From NCBI GenBank assembly GCA_015999745.1, contig JAECQP010000003.1, positions 36,643-100,642 of the forward strand: 64,000 nt of DNA, given 5' to 3'. The stretch's first letter is position 1, and the number at the start of each line of letters is the position of its first letter. Positions 42,975 through 52,242 of the stretch are shown one piece after another. Position numbers and translations under genes: made by a program. The notes below the pieces were generated by a model. That model did not search any database. It was not told the DNA's origin and saw nothing but the letters and a program-made list of their open reading frames with translations. This stretch comes from Sphingobacteriia bacterium (lineage in GTDB: Bacteria; Bacteroidota; Bacteroidia; Chitinophagales; Chitinophagaceae).

Positions 42975-45416
42975 TTGTTTGCAGAAATAATTATACCGCT
43001 TGCCTTACCCAAAAACTATACATGGTCGGTACCTGAACCATTCAGGGATGCCATGCGGCCGGGCATTCGCGTAGAAGTGGCCCTTCGAAAGAACAAGAAA
43101 TATGCCGGTATTGTTAAAAAGATCCACGAAACTATTTCTCCCGCATTCAACCCCTCGCCCATTTTAAATGTACTCGACAGTGAACCCCTGGTACATTCCG
43201 AGCAATTACAGTTCTGGGAATGGATTGCCGATTACTATATGTGCAGCGAAGGAGAAGTGATGCAGGCTGCCATCCCTGCCAACCTGAAGCTTTCCAGCGA
43301 AAGTATCCTGCAGTGGAACGAAGAAAGAAGCCTCGACTTCAGCGATCTTTCCGATACAGAATACCTGGTGGCGGAAGCGCTGGAAATTAAAAAAGAACTG
43401 CGCCTCAGCGAAGTGCAGCAACTGCTGGATGTGAACAACACGTATCCGGTCATTAAAAAATTGATTGAAAAAGGCGTATGTTTTATCTGGGAAGAACTGA
43501 AGGAAAAATACAAACAGAAAACAGAAACCCATATCCTGCTTCATCCGCAATACAACAACGATGAGAAGCTCGAAGCCTTACTCAACAATTGGGGCAAGGC
43601 GCCTAAACAAATGGAACTGTTGCTGGCTTACCTGCATTTTAAACAAAAAGGCGAAGACGTTCTGCAATCCGAACTACTGAAAAAAGCCAATGCAAGTGCA
43701 GCGCAACTGAAAGGACTGACCGAAAAAGGCATCCTGATTGCAGAAAAAAGAAATGCCGACAGGCTACCCTCGCTTCCCAAAGAAATCACCCTGGATTTTA
43801 CCCTTTCGGAAAGCCAGGTGAGCGCCCTGCAACAAATCAATACCATCTTTACCAAACAAAACGTGTGCCTGCTGCACGGTGTTACATCGAGTGGTAAAAC
43901 ACAGTTGTATATTAAAATGATTGAACAATACCTGTTGCAGAATGAACAGGTATTGTATTTACTGCCCGAGATTGCACTGACAGCTCAAATGATCAGGAGG
44001 CTGCAGAAAAGCCTGGGTGGCCATATTGCTATTTATCATTCCAAATTCAATCCGAATGAACGGGTGGAGATATGGAACAAGATCAAATCCGGAGAAACCA
44101 AAGTGGTGCTGGGTGCAAGATCTGCCCTCTTCCTTCCCTTTAAGCAACTGGGGCTGGTCATCTGCGATGAGGAGCACGATGCTTCTTACAAACAGCAGGA
44201 TCCCGCTCCGCGCTACCACAGCAGGGATGCGGCCATTTATTATGCTTCCCTGTTCAAAGCAAAAGTATTACTGGGCAGCGCCACTCCTTCTATTGAAAGT
44301 TATTACAATGCGCGGCTCCATAAATACGGGCTGGTAACCTTGAAAGAACGTTTCGGAGATGTAGCAATGCCCGCCATTGAGCTGGTGGATATTCGTAAAG
44401 CGGGTACGGGAAAGAACAGAAGCCCGCTAACCCCTGCCCTGATCGAATCCATGCAGGAGGCGCTGGACCATAAAAAACAGATCATCCTGTTTCAAAACAG
44501 AAGAGGTTATTCGCCTTATTTGATCTGCGACACCTGCGGATGGATTCCACATTGCCAGCATTGTGATGTAACACTCACCTATCACAAGGTCGGAAATAAG
44601 CTGAGTTGCCATTACTGCGGCACAGCTTATCCCGTTTTGCAAACCTGCCCTGCCTGCGGCAGCCATCATTTTGTGCAGAAAAATTTTGGCACGGAGAAAA
44701 TTGAAGAATTGGTTGCGGAACAATTCCCCGAAGCAAAGATTGCCAGGATGGACTACGATAGCGTAAAGGGCAAGAACGATCACGATATGCTGATCAAATT
44801 ATTTGAACAGCACCGCATAGATATTTTGGTAGGAACCCAGATGGTGGTGAAAGGACTGGACTTTGAAAATGTAAGCCTGGTAGGCATTATAGACGCTGAC
44901 GGCATTCTCAGCTTCACCGACTTCCGCGTTAACGAAAGAGCCTATCAGCTCATGGAACAGGTAAGCGGCAGAGCAGGAAGAAAAGATGGCAAAGGCAAGG
45001 TACTGATACAGGTAAGCAACCTGCAGCATCCCGTTCTGCAATTTGTTAAGGAGCATCACTACGAGCATCTGTTTCAATTTGAAATAGAGAATCGCAAACA
45101 GTTTGCCTACCCGCCTTTTACCCGCCTGATACAGGTTATATTCAAACACAGGGAAAAACATATTGCGGAGGAAGCAGCCAACCTGATGACACAGGGTATG
45201 AAGCATCCATTTGCTGCAAACATCAACGGGCCTTCGCAACCGATTGTAGACCGCATCCGGAATCAATATATATGGGAGATCCTGATTAAATTACCCAAAG
45301 ATGCATCACTGATTAACCAGTGCAAGCGGGCCATACACCAGCAAACCGTAATCATTCAATCCAATAAAAGATACAGAGGGGTTCATATTATTCCTAACAC
45401 AGATCCGGTATACTGA
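42975..45416 (+). CDS. priA: Primosomal protein N' (replication restart helicase)
   Basis: An 813-residue protein. The start is TTG at 42975 (FAEIIIPLALPKNYTWSVP follows); the only stretch upstream before an in-frame TGA at 42945 contains no ATG. The 3'-DNA-binding domain is at the N-terminus. Walker A is LLHGVTSSGKTQLYI, the DEEH box is LVICDEEHDASYKQQ, and motif III is LLGSATPSIE. Paired zinc-binding Cys follow (CDTCGWIPHCQHC, CHYCGTAYPVLQTCPAC), then VKGLDFENVSLVGI and QVSGRAGR. It restarts stalled replication forks. It overlaps murB by 1 bp (TGATG). Confidence 0.95.
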   Translation: MFAEIIIPLALPKNYTWSVPEPFRDAMRPGIRVEVALRKNKKYAGIVKKIHETISPAFNPSPILNVLDSEPLVHSEQLQFWEWIADYYMCSEGEVMQAAIPANLKLSSESILQWNEERSLDFSDLSDTEYLVAEALEIKKELRLSEVQQLLDVNNTYPVIKKLIEKGVCFIWEELKEKYKQKTETHILLHPQYNNDEKLEALLNNWGKAPKQMELLLAYLHFKQKGEDVLQSELLKKANASAAQLKGLTEKGILIAEKRNADRLPSLPKEITLDFTLSESQVSALQQINTIFTKQNVCLLHGVTSSGKTQLYIKMIEQYLLQNEQVLYLLPEIALTAQMIRRLQKSLGGHIAIYHSKFNPNERVEIWNKIKSGETKVVLGARSALFLPFKQLGLVICDEEHDASYKQQDPAPRYHSRDAAIYYASLFKAKVLLGSATPSIESYYNARLHKYGLVTLKERFGDVAMPAIELVDIRKAGTGKNRSPLTPALIESMQEALDHKKQIILFQNRRGYSPYLICDTCGWIPHCQHCDVTLTYHKVGNKLSCHYCGTAYPVLQTCPACGSHHFVQKNFGTEKIEELVAEQFPEAKIARMDYDSVKGKNDHDMLIKLFEQHRIDILVGTQMVVKGLDFENVSLVGIIDADGILSFTDFRVNERAYQLMEQVSGRAGRKDGKGKVLIQVSNLQHPVLQFVKEHHYEHLFQFEIENRKQFAYPPFTRLIQVIFKHREKHIAEEAANLMTQGMKHPFAANINGPSQPIVDRIRNQYIWEILIKLPKDASLINQCKRAIHQQTVIIQSNKRYRGVHIIPNTDPVY

Positions 45417-46432
45417 TGACCATATTCGAAAATCATTCCTTACTGCCTTACAATACATTTGGCATTGCTGCAAAGGCAAGGTATTTCTCGCCCATTGGTT
45501 CATTGGAGCAACTGGATGCCTGCATTTCCCGCAACAAGAAAAGTTTTCAGTTACCGCTGCTCATTTTGGGTGGAGGCAGCAACCTGCTTTTTACACAGGA
45601 TTTCAATGGATGGGTTATTAAAAATGAAATAAAGGGTATTGAGCTGGTAAGAGAAGACGAGGGCTATTATTACATCAAAGCCATGGCGGGAGAAAACTGG
45701 CATGGGCTGGTGATGCACTGTGTAGCTAAAAACTATGCAGGCCTGGAAAACCTCAGCCTGATACCGGGTAATGTTGGCGCATCTCCCATGCAGAATATCG
45801 GCGCATATGGTGTGGAAGTCAAAGATGTGTTTTTTGAGCTGGAAGCCTATCATATTGCCGACAGGCGTGTCATAAAATTCAGCGCAACCGACTGCTCATT
45901 CGGTTACAGGGAAAGCGTATTCAAGCGTGCACTGAAAAACCAGTTCATCATACTCAGCGTTACCTATCAGTTGCGCAAAGTGCCCGTGTTCCAAACCAGC
46001 TATGGCGCTATTGAAAAAGAACTGGAAGCCATGCATGTTACCACACCCTCGGTAAAAGCCATTTCAGATGCCGTGATCCGCATCCGTAGCAGCAAGCTCC
46101 CCGATCCTGCCGTGATTGGCAATGCAGGTAGTTTCTTTAAAAACCCGGTGATTGATGTTACACAATACGATCGGCTAAAAAAAGCGTTCGCCGGCATACC
46201 AGGCTATGCCCAGGCAAATACGGTAAAAGTTCCTGCCGGATGGCTCATTGAGCAATGTGGCTGGAAAGGCTATCGCCAGGGCGATGCAGGCTGCTACAAT
46301 AAACAGGCGCTTGTGCTGGTGAATTACGGACATGCAACCGGCGCGGAGATTTTTGATCTCTCCAGCAGCATCATCCAATCTGTTGAACAAAAGTTCGGTA
46401 TTCTGCTGGAGCGGGAGGTCAATATCATTTAA
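45416..46432 (+). CDS. murB: UDP-N-acetylenolpyruvoylglucosamine reductase
   Basis: A 338-residue protein of the type I (E. coli-like) MurB. The FAD-binding domain has NTFGIAAKARYF, LILGGGSNLLF and LIPGNVGASPMQNIGAYGVE; the proton-donor region is GNAGSFFKNPV, with the C-terminal WLIEQCGWKGYRQGDAG. It reduces UDP-GlcNAc-enolpyruvate to UDP-MurNAc, the first committed step to MurNAc. Its ATG is within the priA stop (TGATG), so it is translationally coupled. Confidence 0.96.
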   Translation: MTIFENHSLLPYNTFGIAAKARYFSPIGSLEQLDACISRNKKSFQLPLLILGGGSNLLFTQDFNGWVIKNEIKGIELVREDEGYYYIKAMAGENWHGLVMHCVAKNYAGLENLSLIPGNVGASPMQNIGAYGVEVKDVFFELEAYHIADRRVIKFSATDCSFGYRESVFKRALKNQFIILSVTYQLRKVPVFQTSYGAIEKELEAMHVTTPSVKAISDAVIRIRSSKLPDPAVIGNAGSFFKNPVIDVTQYDRLKKAFAGIPGYAQANTVKVPAGWLIEQCGWKGYRQGDAGCYNKQALVLVNYGHATGAEIFDLSSSIIQSVEQKFGILLEREVNII

Positions 46433-46493
46433 TTTTTGGGGCATTCGCGTAACAGTAATGAGCCATCAGTTGATTCCGGAGTTGCAGGTTATT

Positions 46494-47393
46494 TTATTGA
46501 GCAAGTACTTCTTCAACACACACTGCACGGGCATCATACCAGGCAAACTCCGGATCTTTTTTGAACCAGGTCATTTGGCGCTTGGCATATTGACGCGTAT
46601 GTAGCTTGATTTGCCGTACCGCATCCTCCAAAGAAATCTTCCCATCAATATGATCAAACATTTCCCTGTATCCAACGGTCTGTAAAGAAGATTTGCCTCT
46701 GTAGGCCATCACACTGCGAGCTTCCTTTAGCAATCCGTCTTTCATCATCTGATCCACCCGAAGGTCGATTCGTTGCGTTAACATCTCCATTGGCAATTCA
46801 AGACCAATCTTAACGATATCAAAATCCCGTTGTTTTTTTTGTGCGGAACGAAATACAGTGATAGACTTTCCGGTCGCATTGAATACTTCCAGCGCGCGCA
46901 TCAGCCTTTGTGGATTCTGCTGTTCGGCCAGGGCCCAGAAAACAGGGTCTTTGTGTTTCAGTTCCGACTGCAACCAGATCAGGCCTTTGGCTTCATATTG
47001 CTCAATAATACCGGCACGCACTTCCTGGGGAATAACCGGCATGGGATCAATGCCTTCGCAGAAGGCTTTAATGTAGAGGCCGGTTCCGCCAACCATTACC
47101 ACTGCATCATGGGTTTTAAACAGCGACGTTGTTTTCTGCAGGGCATACTGTTCAAAATACCCGGCATTCAGTTCTTCGGCTACAGAATGGCTGGCAATAA
47201 AATGATGCGGAACGGTTGCCAGTTCTTCGGCAGTTGGCCTCGCCACCCCTATTGACAATTCCTTGAAACACTGACGGGAATCTGCGGAAATAATTTCCGT
47301 GTTCAACGCTTTAGCGAGTAAAATGGCAAAACTGGTTTTGCCTGCTGCCGTAGGACCGGCAATGATAAATACTTTTTTATTCAAAGTCTGCAT
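46494..47393 (-). CDS. miaA: tRNA dimethylallyltransferase
   Basis: About 299 residues from the ATG at 47393 (MQTLNKKVFIIAGPTAAGKT); the longer frame to 47465 only adds the antisense-like tail of its neighbour. P-loop: GPTAAGKTS. ISADSRQCFKELSIG and PHHFIAS are DMAPP and tRNA contacts, then VMVGGTGLYIKA. The C-terminal RQYAKRQMTWFKKD is the MiaA signature. It prenylates A37 of tRNAs reading UNN codons. Its 5' end overlaps the upstream gene by 17 bp. Confidence 0.95.
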   Translation of the reverse strand: MQTLNKKVFIIAGPTAAGKTSFAILLAKALNTEIISADSRQCFKELSIGVARPTAEELATVPHHFIASHSVAEELNAGYFEQYALQKTTSLFKTHDAVVMVGGTGLYIKAFCEGIDPMPVIPQEVRAGIIEQYEAKGLIWLQSELKHKDPVFWALAEQQNPQRLMRALEVFNATGKSITVFRSAQKKQRDFDIVKIGLELPMEMLTQRIDLRVDQMMKDGLLKEARSVMAYRGKSSLQTVGYREMFDHIDGKISLEDAVRQIKLHTRQYAKRQMTWFKKDPEFAWYDARAVCVEEVLAQ

Positions 47394-47952
47394 TTTGATC
47401 TTCCCCGCTGCCTGCGTCTTCAGTATCAGTATCGCCGGCTTCTCCGGCTTCTCCTTCTTCTCCAAAGCCGTCGGCTGCTTCTGTTAAATCATATTTCTCT
47501 TCAATATCTGCAAACTTATCGCCCAATAAACTCTTTGTACCATACTGCTGCGGACCGATTCCTTCCACACGGGAAACAGAAGGATAGGTTATTTTGTTGT
47601 TCTCTTCCTTGCTTACATTAATCAATGCAATCAGGAAAACCCAGTGCTTGTTAAAATCGTATTCGTAAATGAATTTCTGATTAGTATCCTGGATCTCAGC
47701 ACCAATCATGGTATCTGCCATGATCAGGGGATCAACCCTGTAGGGTTTATCATATTTTTCAAAACTGATCTCCCTGCCCCGTTGCCAGTTGTCATTACTT
47801 CTGTAAAAAGTAGCCTGGTGTTTGGAATCAAATTCATATGCCTTCAGAATCACAAAATGCAAATCCTGAAAACTTTGGGTATGCCTGATCACAATATCGC
47901 GGTATACAGCATCATCTTCTTCCAGATATATTCTAAACTTAAGAATGGCCAT
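47377..47952 (-). CDS. pRiA4b ORF-3-like (TnpR/IS1096 passenger-like) protein with acidic tail
   Basis: A 191-residue protein. Residues 1-130 (KFRIYLEEDDAVYRDIVIRH, SFQDLHFVILKAYEFDSKHQ) match the pRiA4b ORF-3-like domain, which despite its plasmid name is a common chromosomal gene in Bacteroidota. The last 30 or so residues are a low-complexity acidic tail of repeated Gly-Glu/Asp-Ala-Gly. Its 3' end overlaps miaA by 17 bp, so the acidic tail is encoded by the same DNA as the miaA ribosome-entry region. The function is unknown. Confidence 0.8.
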   Translation of the reverse strand: MAILKFRIYLEEDDAVYRDIVIRHTQSFQDLHFVILKAYEFDSKHQATFYRSNDNWQRGREISFEKYDKPYRVDPLIMADTMIGAEIQDTNQKFIYEYDFNKHWVFLIALINVSKEENNKITYPSVSRVEGIGPQQYGTKSLLGDKFADIEEKYDLTEAADGFGEEGEAGEAGDTDTEDAGSGEDQNADFE

Positions 47953-47991
47953 TCCAGTCAGTTTTTTATGAGTTGGGATGCAAATTAGGGA

Positions 47992-49410
47992 TTATTTAAC
48001 GGGTTTCAGATCCAGTTCTGCGGCTTTTTCTAACATAAATCCATAGGCAGCTTCAAAGTTATTGGGGATAACCCCGTCCAGGATCGCCTCCCGAATGGCG
48101 TCTTTGATGATTCCCACATTCCTTCCGGGGGTAAGACCAAATGTTTCCATCACCAGTTCTCCGGTAATCGGCGGCTGCCAGTTCCGGATCCTGTCGGATG
48201 CTTCCACTACCTGCATGCGTTCTTTCACCAGTTCAAAATTTTGCAGGAAACGCTTTACTTTCAGCTTGTTCTTGCTGGTGATATCGGCAGCGCATAACGT
48301 CATCAGGTCATCTATATCATCTCCGGCATCAAAAAGCAGCCTGCGAACCGCACTGTCGGTAATATTTTCCTTTGTGAGGCTGATGGGTCGCAAATGCAGC
48401 AATACCAGCTTCTGCACATATTTCATAGGTTCGTGCAACGGCAGTTTTAGGCGGGCGAATATTTTAGGTACCATCCTGGCCCCTACCACTTCGTGCCCGT
48501 GGAATGTCCAGCCATGACCTTCTTCAAATTTTTTGGTAGCAGGCTTGCCGATATCGTGCAGCAAAGCTGCCCATCGCAGCCAGATATGATCGGTATGCCC
48601 GCAAATATTATCCAGTACCTGCAGGGTATGGTAAAAATTGTCTTTATGCCCTTTTCCATCAATATAAACCGCTCCGTGCAGATCCACCATCTGCGGAAAA
48701 ATCTGTTTTAACAATCCCGATTGATACAGCAGATCCCAACCTACAGAGGGCTTGTTACAAAGCATGATTTTATTCAACTCGTCGGTAATCCGCTCCTGCG
48801 ATACAATCTTCATCCTGTGCACATTCTGGCCAATAGCGGCAAAAGTACCCGCGGCTATTTCAAAACCCAGTTGTGCCGAAAAACGAATGGCCCGCAGCAT
48901 GCGCAACGGATCATCGCTGAATGTTCGAACGGGTTCCAGCGGGGTTACAATGATCCTGTCTTCGATGGCTTTCAGCCCTCCAAACGGATCCACCAGGGTA
49001 CCATAGTCTGCCTGGTTCAGGCTCACTGCAAGGGCGTTGATGGTAAAATCCCTTCTGTTCTGATCATCTTCAATGGTGCCCACTTCCACCTCGGGCTTGC
49101 GGCTATGCTGGTGATAGCTTTCTTTTCTGGCGCCTACAAATTCTATTTCAAGGTCGGGCAGTTTAATCTGCGCCGTACCGAAGTTTTTAAAGAAAGCCAC
49201 CGTAGGTCTGGGGCGCAGGGTATCTGCATAGGCATTGGCCAATGCAATACCATCACCAATGCAAACAATGTCGGCGTCTTTCACCGCCCGCCCGATAATC
49301 TTATCACGTACAAAACCTCCGATCAGGTAGCAGGGCATATTTAAATTAGCGGCTACCTGGCTGATTTGTTCAAAAACAACTGACTCGTTATGGGTAAAAT
49401 GAATCTCCAT
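47992..49410 (-). CDS. CCA tRNA nucleotidyltransferase / poly(A) polymerase family with HD domain
   Basis: About 472 residues from the ATG at 49410 ([20 protein letters not shown]); the extension to 49542 is rejected as it overlaps the end of the upstream gene. Catalytic head: [20 protein letters not shown] with the DxD carboxylates. [13 protein letters not shown] and [19 protein letters not shown] are the template and neck motifs. An HD domain ([16 protein letters not shown]) follows. It probably adds or repairs the 3'-CCA of tRNAs. Confidence 0.93.
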   Translation of the reverse strand: MEIHFTHNESVVFEQISQVAANLNMPCYLIGGFVRDKIIGRAVKDADIVCIGDGIALANAYADTLRPRPTVAFFKNFGTAQIKLPDLEIEFVGARKESYHQHSRKPEVEVGTIEDDQNRRDFTINALAVSLNQADYGTLVDPFGGLKAIEDRIIVTPLEPVRTFSDDPLRMLRAIRFSAQLGFEIAAGTFAAIGQNVHRMKIVSQERITDELNKIMLCNKPSVGWDLLYQSGLLKQIFPQMVDLHGAVYIDGKGHKDNFYHTLQVLDNICGHTDHIWLRWAALLHDIGKPATKKFEEGHGWTFHGHEVVGARMVPKIFARLKLPLHEPMKYVQKLVLLHLRPISLTKENITDSAVRRLLFDAGDDIDDLMTLCAADITSKNKLKVKRFLQNFELVKERMQVVEASDRIRNWQPPITGELVMETFGLTPGRNVGIIKDAIREAILDGVIPNNFEAAYGFMLEKAAELDLKPVK

Positions 49411-49436
49411 TCGTGCAAATGTAGGGCTGTTTGATA

Positions 49437-50435
49437 TTAAGCGGGCAAAGCGGCGGTTAATTGGCTGATGGCAATGGAATTTGCGCAATTGAAATGCCCA
49501 AGCGGGCAGGCTTTCCGGCCATGCAAACCACAGGGCCTGCAAGACATTGGTTCTGTGGTTTCAATGATCCGGCTGTTGTCGGATAAGGGTCCGTAACCAA
49601 ATGCGGGAACAGTAGAGCAATACACCACGGTTACCGGCGCATTCACCGAAGAACAAAAATGCATGGGTGCAGAATCATTCACATAATTCATCAGTGCATC
49701 GCGCATCAGCGAAGCAGATTGCAAAAAGTTACACTGGCCCGCCAGGTTCATACATTGCTTATGAGTTGTTTCCGTCATGATCTGATCGCATACCCCGCGG
49801 TCACCCGGTCCTCCCAGCAGGTACACCTGCAGGTCAGCCGGAAGGCTATTCAGGAATTCCACCCATTTAGCGGCCGGAAACTGTTTGGTGAACCAAACCG
49901 ACGTAGGCGCAATACATATATACGGGGATTGCTTCCATTGAGCGGTATAGGCATGGTCTTCCGGCGAGGGGTAAAGCGCCGGCTTATCTGCCGGCAGTGA
50001 GGTAAGCGGCTGAATCAGGCGCTGATTCCGCACTGTTTCATGCCCGCCCGTTCCGTCCGTTCCCATTTGGTGTGATATGGAGTGTGTAAACAGGGGATGA
50101 AAGGGATTTTTATCAAACCCGATGGTGGTTTCCGCCCCGGAGAATACAGTCAGGAAACCGGTGGCAGCATACCGCTGCAGGTTCAGCACCAGGGAGTATT
50201 TATTCTGCCTGATTTCCTTTAGCAATGCAATCAGGTGCCGGTATTTGGCCTGTTGTTTATCCCAGATCAGCACATTGCGCAGAAAAGGGTGCCCCCTGAA
50301 CATGGATTCATTGCCTTTTCTAACGGCAATATCAATGGATGCCTGCGGGTAAGCCTTATGCAGCGATTCCAGCAAAGCTGTTGCCAGAACCACATCTCCA
50401 ATAAAAGCAGTTTGAATAACCAGGATGCTGCGCAT
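49437..50435 (-). CDS. Glycosyltransferase family 9 (heptosyltransferase-like)
   Basis: A 332-residue GT-B protein. [20 protein letters not shown] is the WaaF/WaaC-like start. [20 protein letters not shown], then [20 protein letters not shown] (phosphate/ADP-heptose contact) and [20 protein letters not shown] give the nucleotide-sugar-binding half. An extra Cys-rich tail ([19 protein letters not shown]) is frequent in Bacteroidota members. It likely adds heptose or a related sugar to the LPS core. Confidence 0.9.
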   Translation of the reverse strand: MRSILVIQTAFIGDVVLATALLESLHKAYPQASIDIAVRKGNESMFRGHPFLRNVLIWDKQQAKYRHLIALLKEIRQNKYSLVLNLQRYAATGFLTVFSGAETTIGFDKNPFHPLFTHSISHQMGTDGTGGHETVRNQRLIQPLTSLPADKPALYPSPEDHAYTAQWKQSPYICIAPTSVWFTKQFPAAKWVEFLNSLPADLQVYLLGGPGDRGVCDQIMTETTHKQCMNLAGQCNFLQSASLMRDALMNYVNDSAPMHFCSSVNAPVTVVYCSTVPAFGYGPLSDNSRIIETTEPMSCRPCGLHGRKACPLGHFNCANSIAISQLTAALPA

Positions 50436-50468
50436 GAACCAAAATTACGACAGTAATTGACTAAACTG

Positions 50469-50476
50469 TATGTTTG
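50469..50476 (+). promoter_or_regulatory. TAnnTTTG element overlapping the first possible dapD start codon
   Basis: TATGTTTG is an exact minus-7 consensus and includes the first in-frame ATG (50470). If it is the working promoter, transcription starts near 50482 and translation must begin at the next ATG (50491). No clear minus-33 TTTG is visible. Confidence 0.4.
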
Positions 50477-50490
50477 CAAAAAATACGCAT

Positions 50491-51300
50491 ATGGTACAGG
50501 AACAGATTGCAGCAGCATGGGCCAACAGGTCTTTATTGAAAGAAGCAGCTTACGAACAGGCAGTGAAGGAAGTAATGGAGCTGCTGGATAAGGGTCAGCT
50601 CCGGGTTGCGTCTCCCGGCGAAAATGGCTGGGTAGTGAACGAATGGGTGAAACAGGCCATACTGATGTATTTTGGTATTCAGCAAATGCAAACATGGGAA
50701 ACCCCTCCCTTTGAGTTTTACGATAAAATGCTGCTGAAAAGCAATTACAAGGAACTGGGTGTTCGTGCAGTACCTCCTGCCACAGCCCGTTACGGCGCAT
50801 ATATTGCTAAAAATGTGGTACTGATGCCCAGTTATGTAAACATCGGGGCGTATGTAGACGAGGGTACAATGGTAGATACCTGGGCTACTGTAGGAAGCTG
50901 CGCGCAGATTGGCAAAAATGTACACCTGAGTGGCGGCGTAGGAATCGGCGGTGTACTGGAGCCATTACAGGCCAGCCCGGTGATCATCGAAGATGGTTGC
51001 TTTATCGGGAGCAGATGTATTGTGGTGGAAGGGGTTGTGGTAGAAAAAGAAGCCGTACTGGGAGCCAATGTGGTATTGACACAATCCACCAAAATCATTG
51101 ATGTGAGCGGATCCGCGCCGGTTGAAATGAAAGGCCGTGTTCCTGCAAGAAGCGTGGTGATACCGGGAAGCTATACCAAGCAATTCAACGCCGGCGAATA
51201 CCAGGTAAGTTGCGCACTGATCATTGGACAGCGTAAGCCAAGCACCGATTTAAAAACAAGCCTGAACGATGCACTGAGAGATTTCAACGTAAGCGTGTAG
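50491..51300 (+). CDS. dapD: 2,3,4,5-tetrahydropyridine-2,6-dicarboxylate N-succinyltransferase
   Basis: 269 residues from the ATG at 50491 (MVQEQIAAAWANRSLLKEAA), which aligns with the usual DapD start; an earlier in-frame ATG at 50470 adds seven residues and overlaps a promoter-like box. The left-handed beta-helix core is nearly identical to E. coli DapD: VLMPSYVNIGAYVDEGTMVD, TWATVGSCAQIGKNVHLSGG and VGIGGVLEPLQA. It succinylates tetrahydrodipicolinate on the route to meso-DAP and lysine. The DMT transporter gene starts 1 bp after its stop. Confidence 0.95.
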   Translation: MVQEQIAAAWANRSLLKEAAYEQAVKEVMELLDKGQLRVASPGENGWVVNEWVKQAILMYFGIQQMQTWETPPFEFYDKMLLKSNYKELGVRAVPPATARYGAYIAKNVVLMPSYVNIGAYVDEGTMVDTWATVGSCAQIGKNVHLSGGVGIGGVLEPLQASPVIIEDGCFIGSRCIVVEGVVVEKEAVLGANVVLTQSTKIIDVSGSAPVEMKGRVPARSVVIPGSYTKQFNAGEYQVSCALIIGQRKPSTDLKTSLNDALRDFNVSV

Positions 51301-51301
51301 C

Positions 51302-52237
51302 ATGACGCAGCAACAACATCAAAAAAACCTGTTCATCGGTTTTGCTATCAGCCTTGCCGGGGCCATCCTGTTTTCGACCAAGGCCATTTTTGTAAAACTG
51401 GCATTCCGGGAAACAGGTGTTGATGCAGTGACCCTGCTGGCTTTACGGATGCTGTTCTCTCTTCCATTTTATATAGCAGCCGCCTGGTTCGCAGGCAGAA
51501 AGGAAAACACGGAACCCCTGAGTAACAAATACTGGTTCTGGATTATTGTGATGGGTATATTTGGATATTACCTCAGCAGTCTTTTTGATTTCATCGGATT
51601 GCAATATGTTTCTGCAGGACTGGAAAGGCTGATCCTGTTTCTCTATCCCACTTTTGCCGTATTATTGAATACCTGGTTATTTAGGGCAAAACTCTCCGGC
51701 GTACAACTGATAGCGCTCGTATTAACCTACCTGGGTATTGGCATTGCCTATTTTGCAGAACTTACAACCGACACAGGCAGTCCGGGTTTTTATTTTGGTT
51801 CCCTGATGATTTTTTTATGCGCGGTTACCTATTCATTTTACCTGGTAGGAACAGGAAGGCTGGTACAGAAAGCAGGCGCAACAAGATATACAGCCTATGC
51901 TATGCTGGCCGCTACCGTTGGCATTTTTCTCCATTTCCTGGTAACGCACGATGCCGGGAAACTGGTATTTACACCGGCGCTTACCGGCTACGCCATTGCA
52001 TTGGCCATTATAGCAACAGTGATACCCTCCTTTTTAATGAGCAGCGGAATGAAAAAAATCGGCAGTAATAATGTGTCGATCATTACCAGTATCGGGCCGG
52101 TGTCTACCATTATTCAGGCACATTTTTTCCTGGGAGAAAAAATTCTTTTCATGCAGATTGCCGGCACCGTATTGGTGATAGCAGGTGTATTACTGATTGG
52201 ATGGAAAAGCAGCCAGGCTTCGCCCATAGACAATTAA
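51302..52237 (+). CDS. EamA/DMT family transporter
   Basis: A 311-residue protein with ten hydrophobic helices in two EamA halves. The first begins GFAISLAGAILFSTKAIFVK, with FDFIGLQYVSAGLERLILFL. The second contains YAIALAIIATVIPSFLMSSG, then SNNVSIITSIGPVSTIIQAH and FFLGEKI. Such proteins export metabolites or amino acids across the inner membrane. Tight linkage to dapD (1 bp) suggests co-expression but does not prove a lysine-pathway substrate. Confidence 0.9.
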   Translation: MTQQQHQKNLFIGFAISLAGAILFSTKAIFVKLAFRETGVDAVTLLALRMLFSLPFYIAAAWFAGRKENTEPLSNKYWFWIIVMGIFGYYLSSLFDFIGLQYVSAGLERLILFLYPTFAVLLNTWLFRAKLSGVQLIALVLTYLGIGIAYFAELTTDTGSPGFYFGSLMIFLCAVTYSFYLVGTGRLVQKAGATRYTAYAMLAATVGIFLHFLVTHDAGKLVFTPALTGYAIALAIIATVIPSFLMSSGMKKIGSNNVSIITSIGPVSTIIQAHFFLGEKILFMQIAGTVLVIAGVLLIGWKSSQASPIDN

Positions 52238-52242
52238 CCTCA

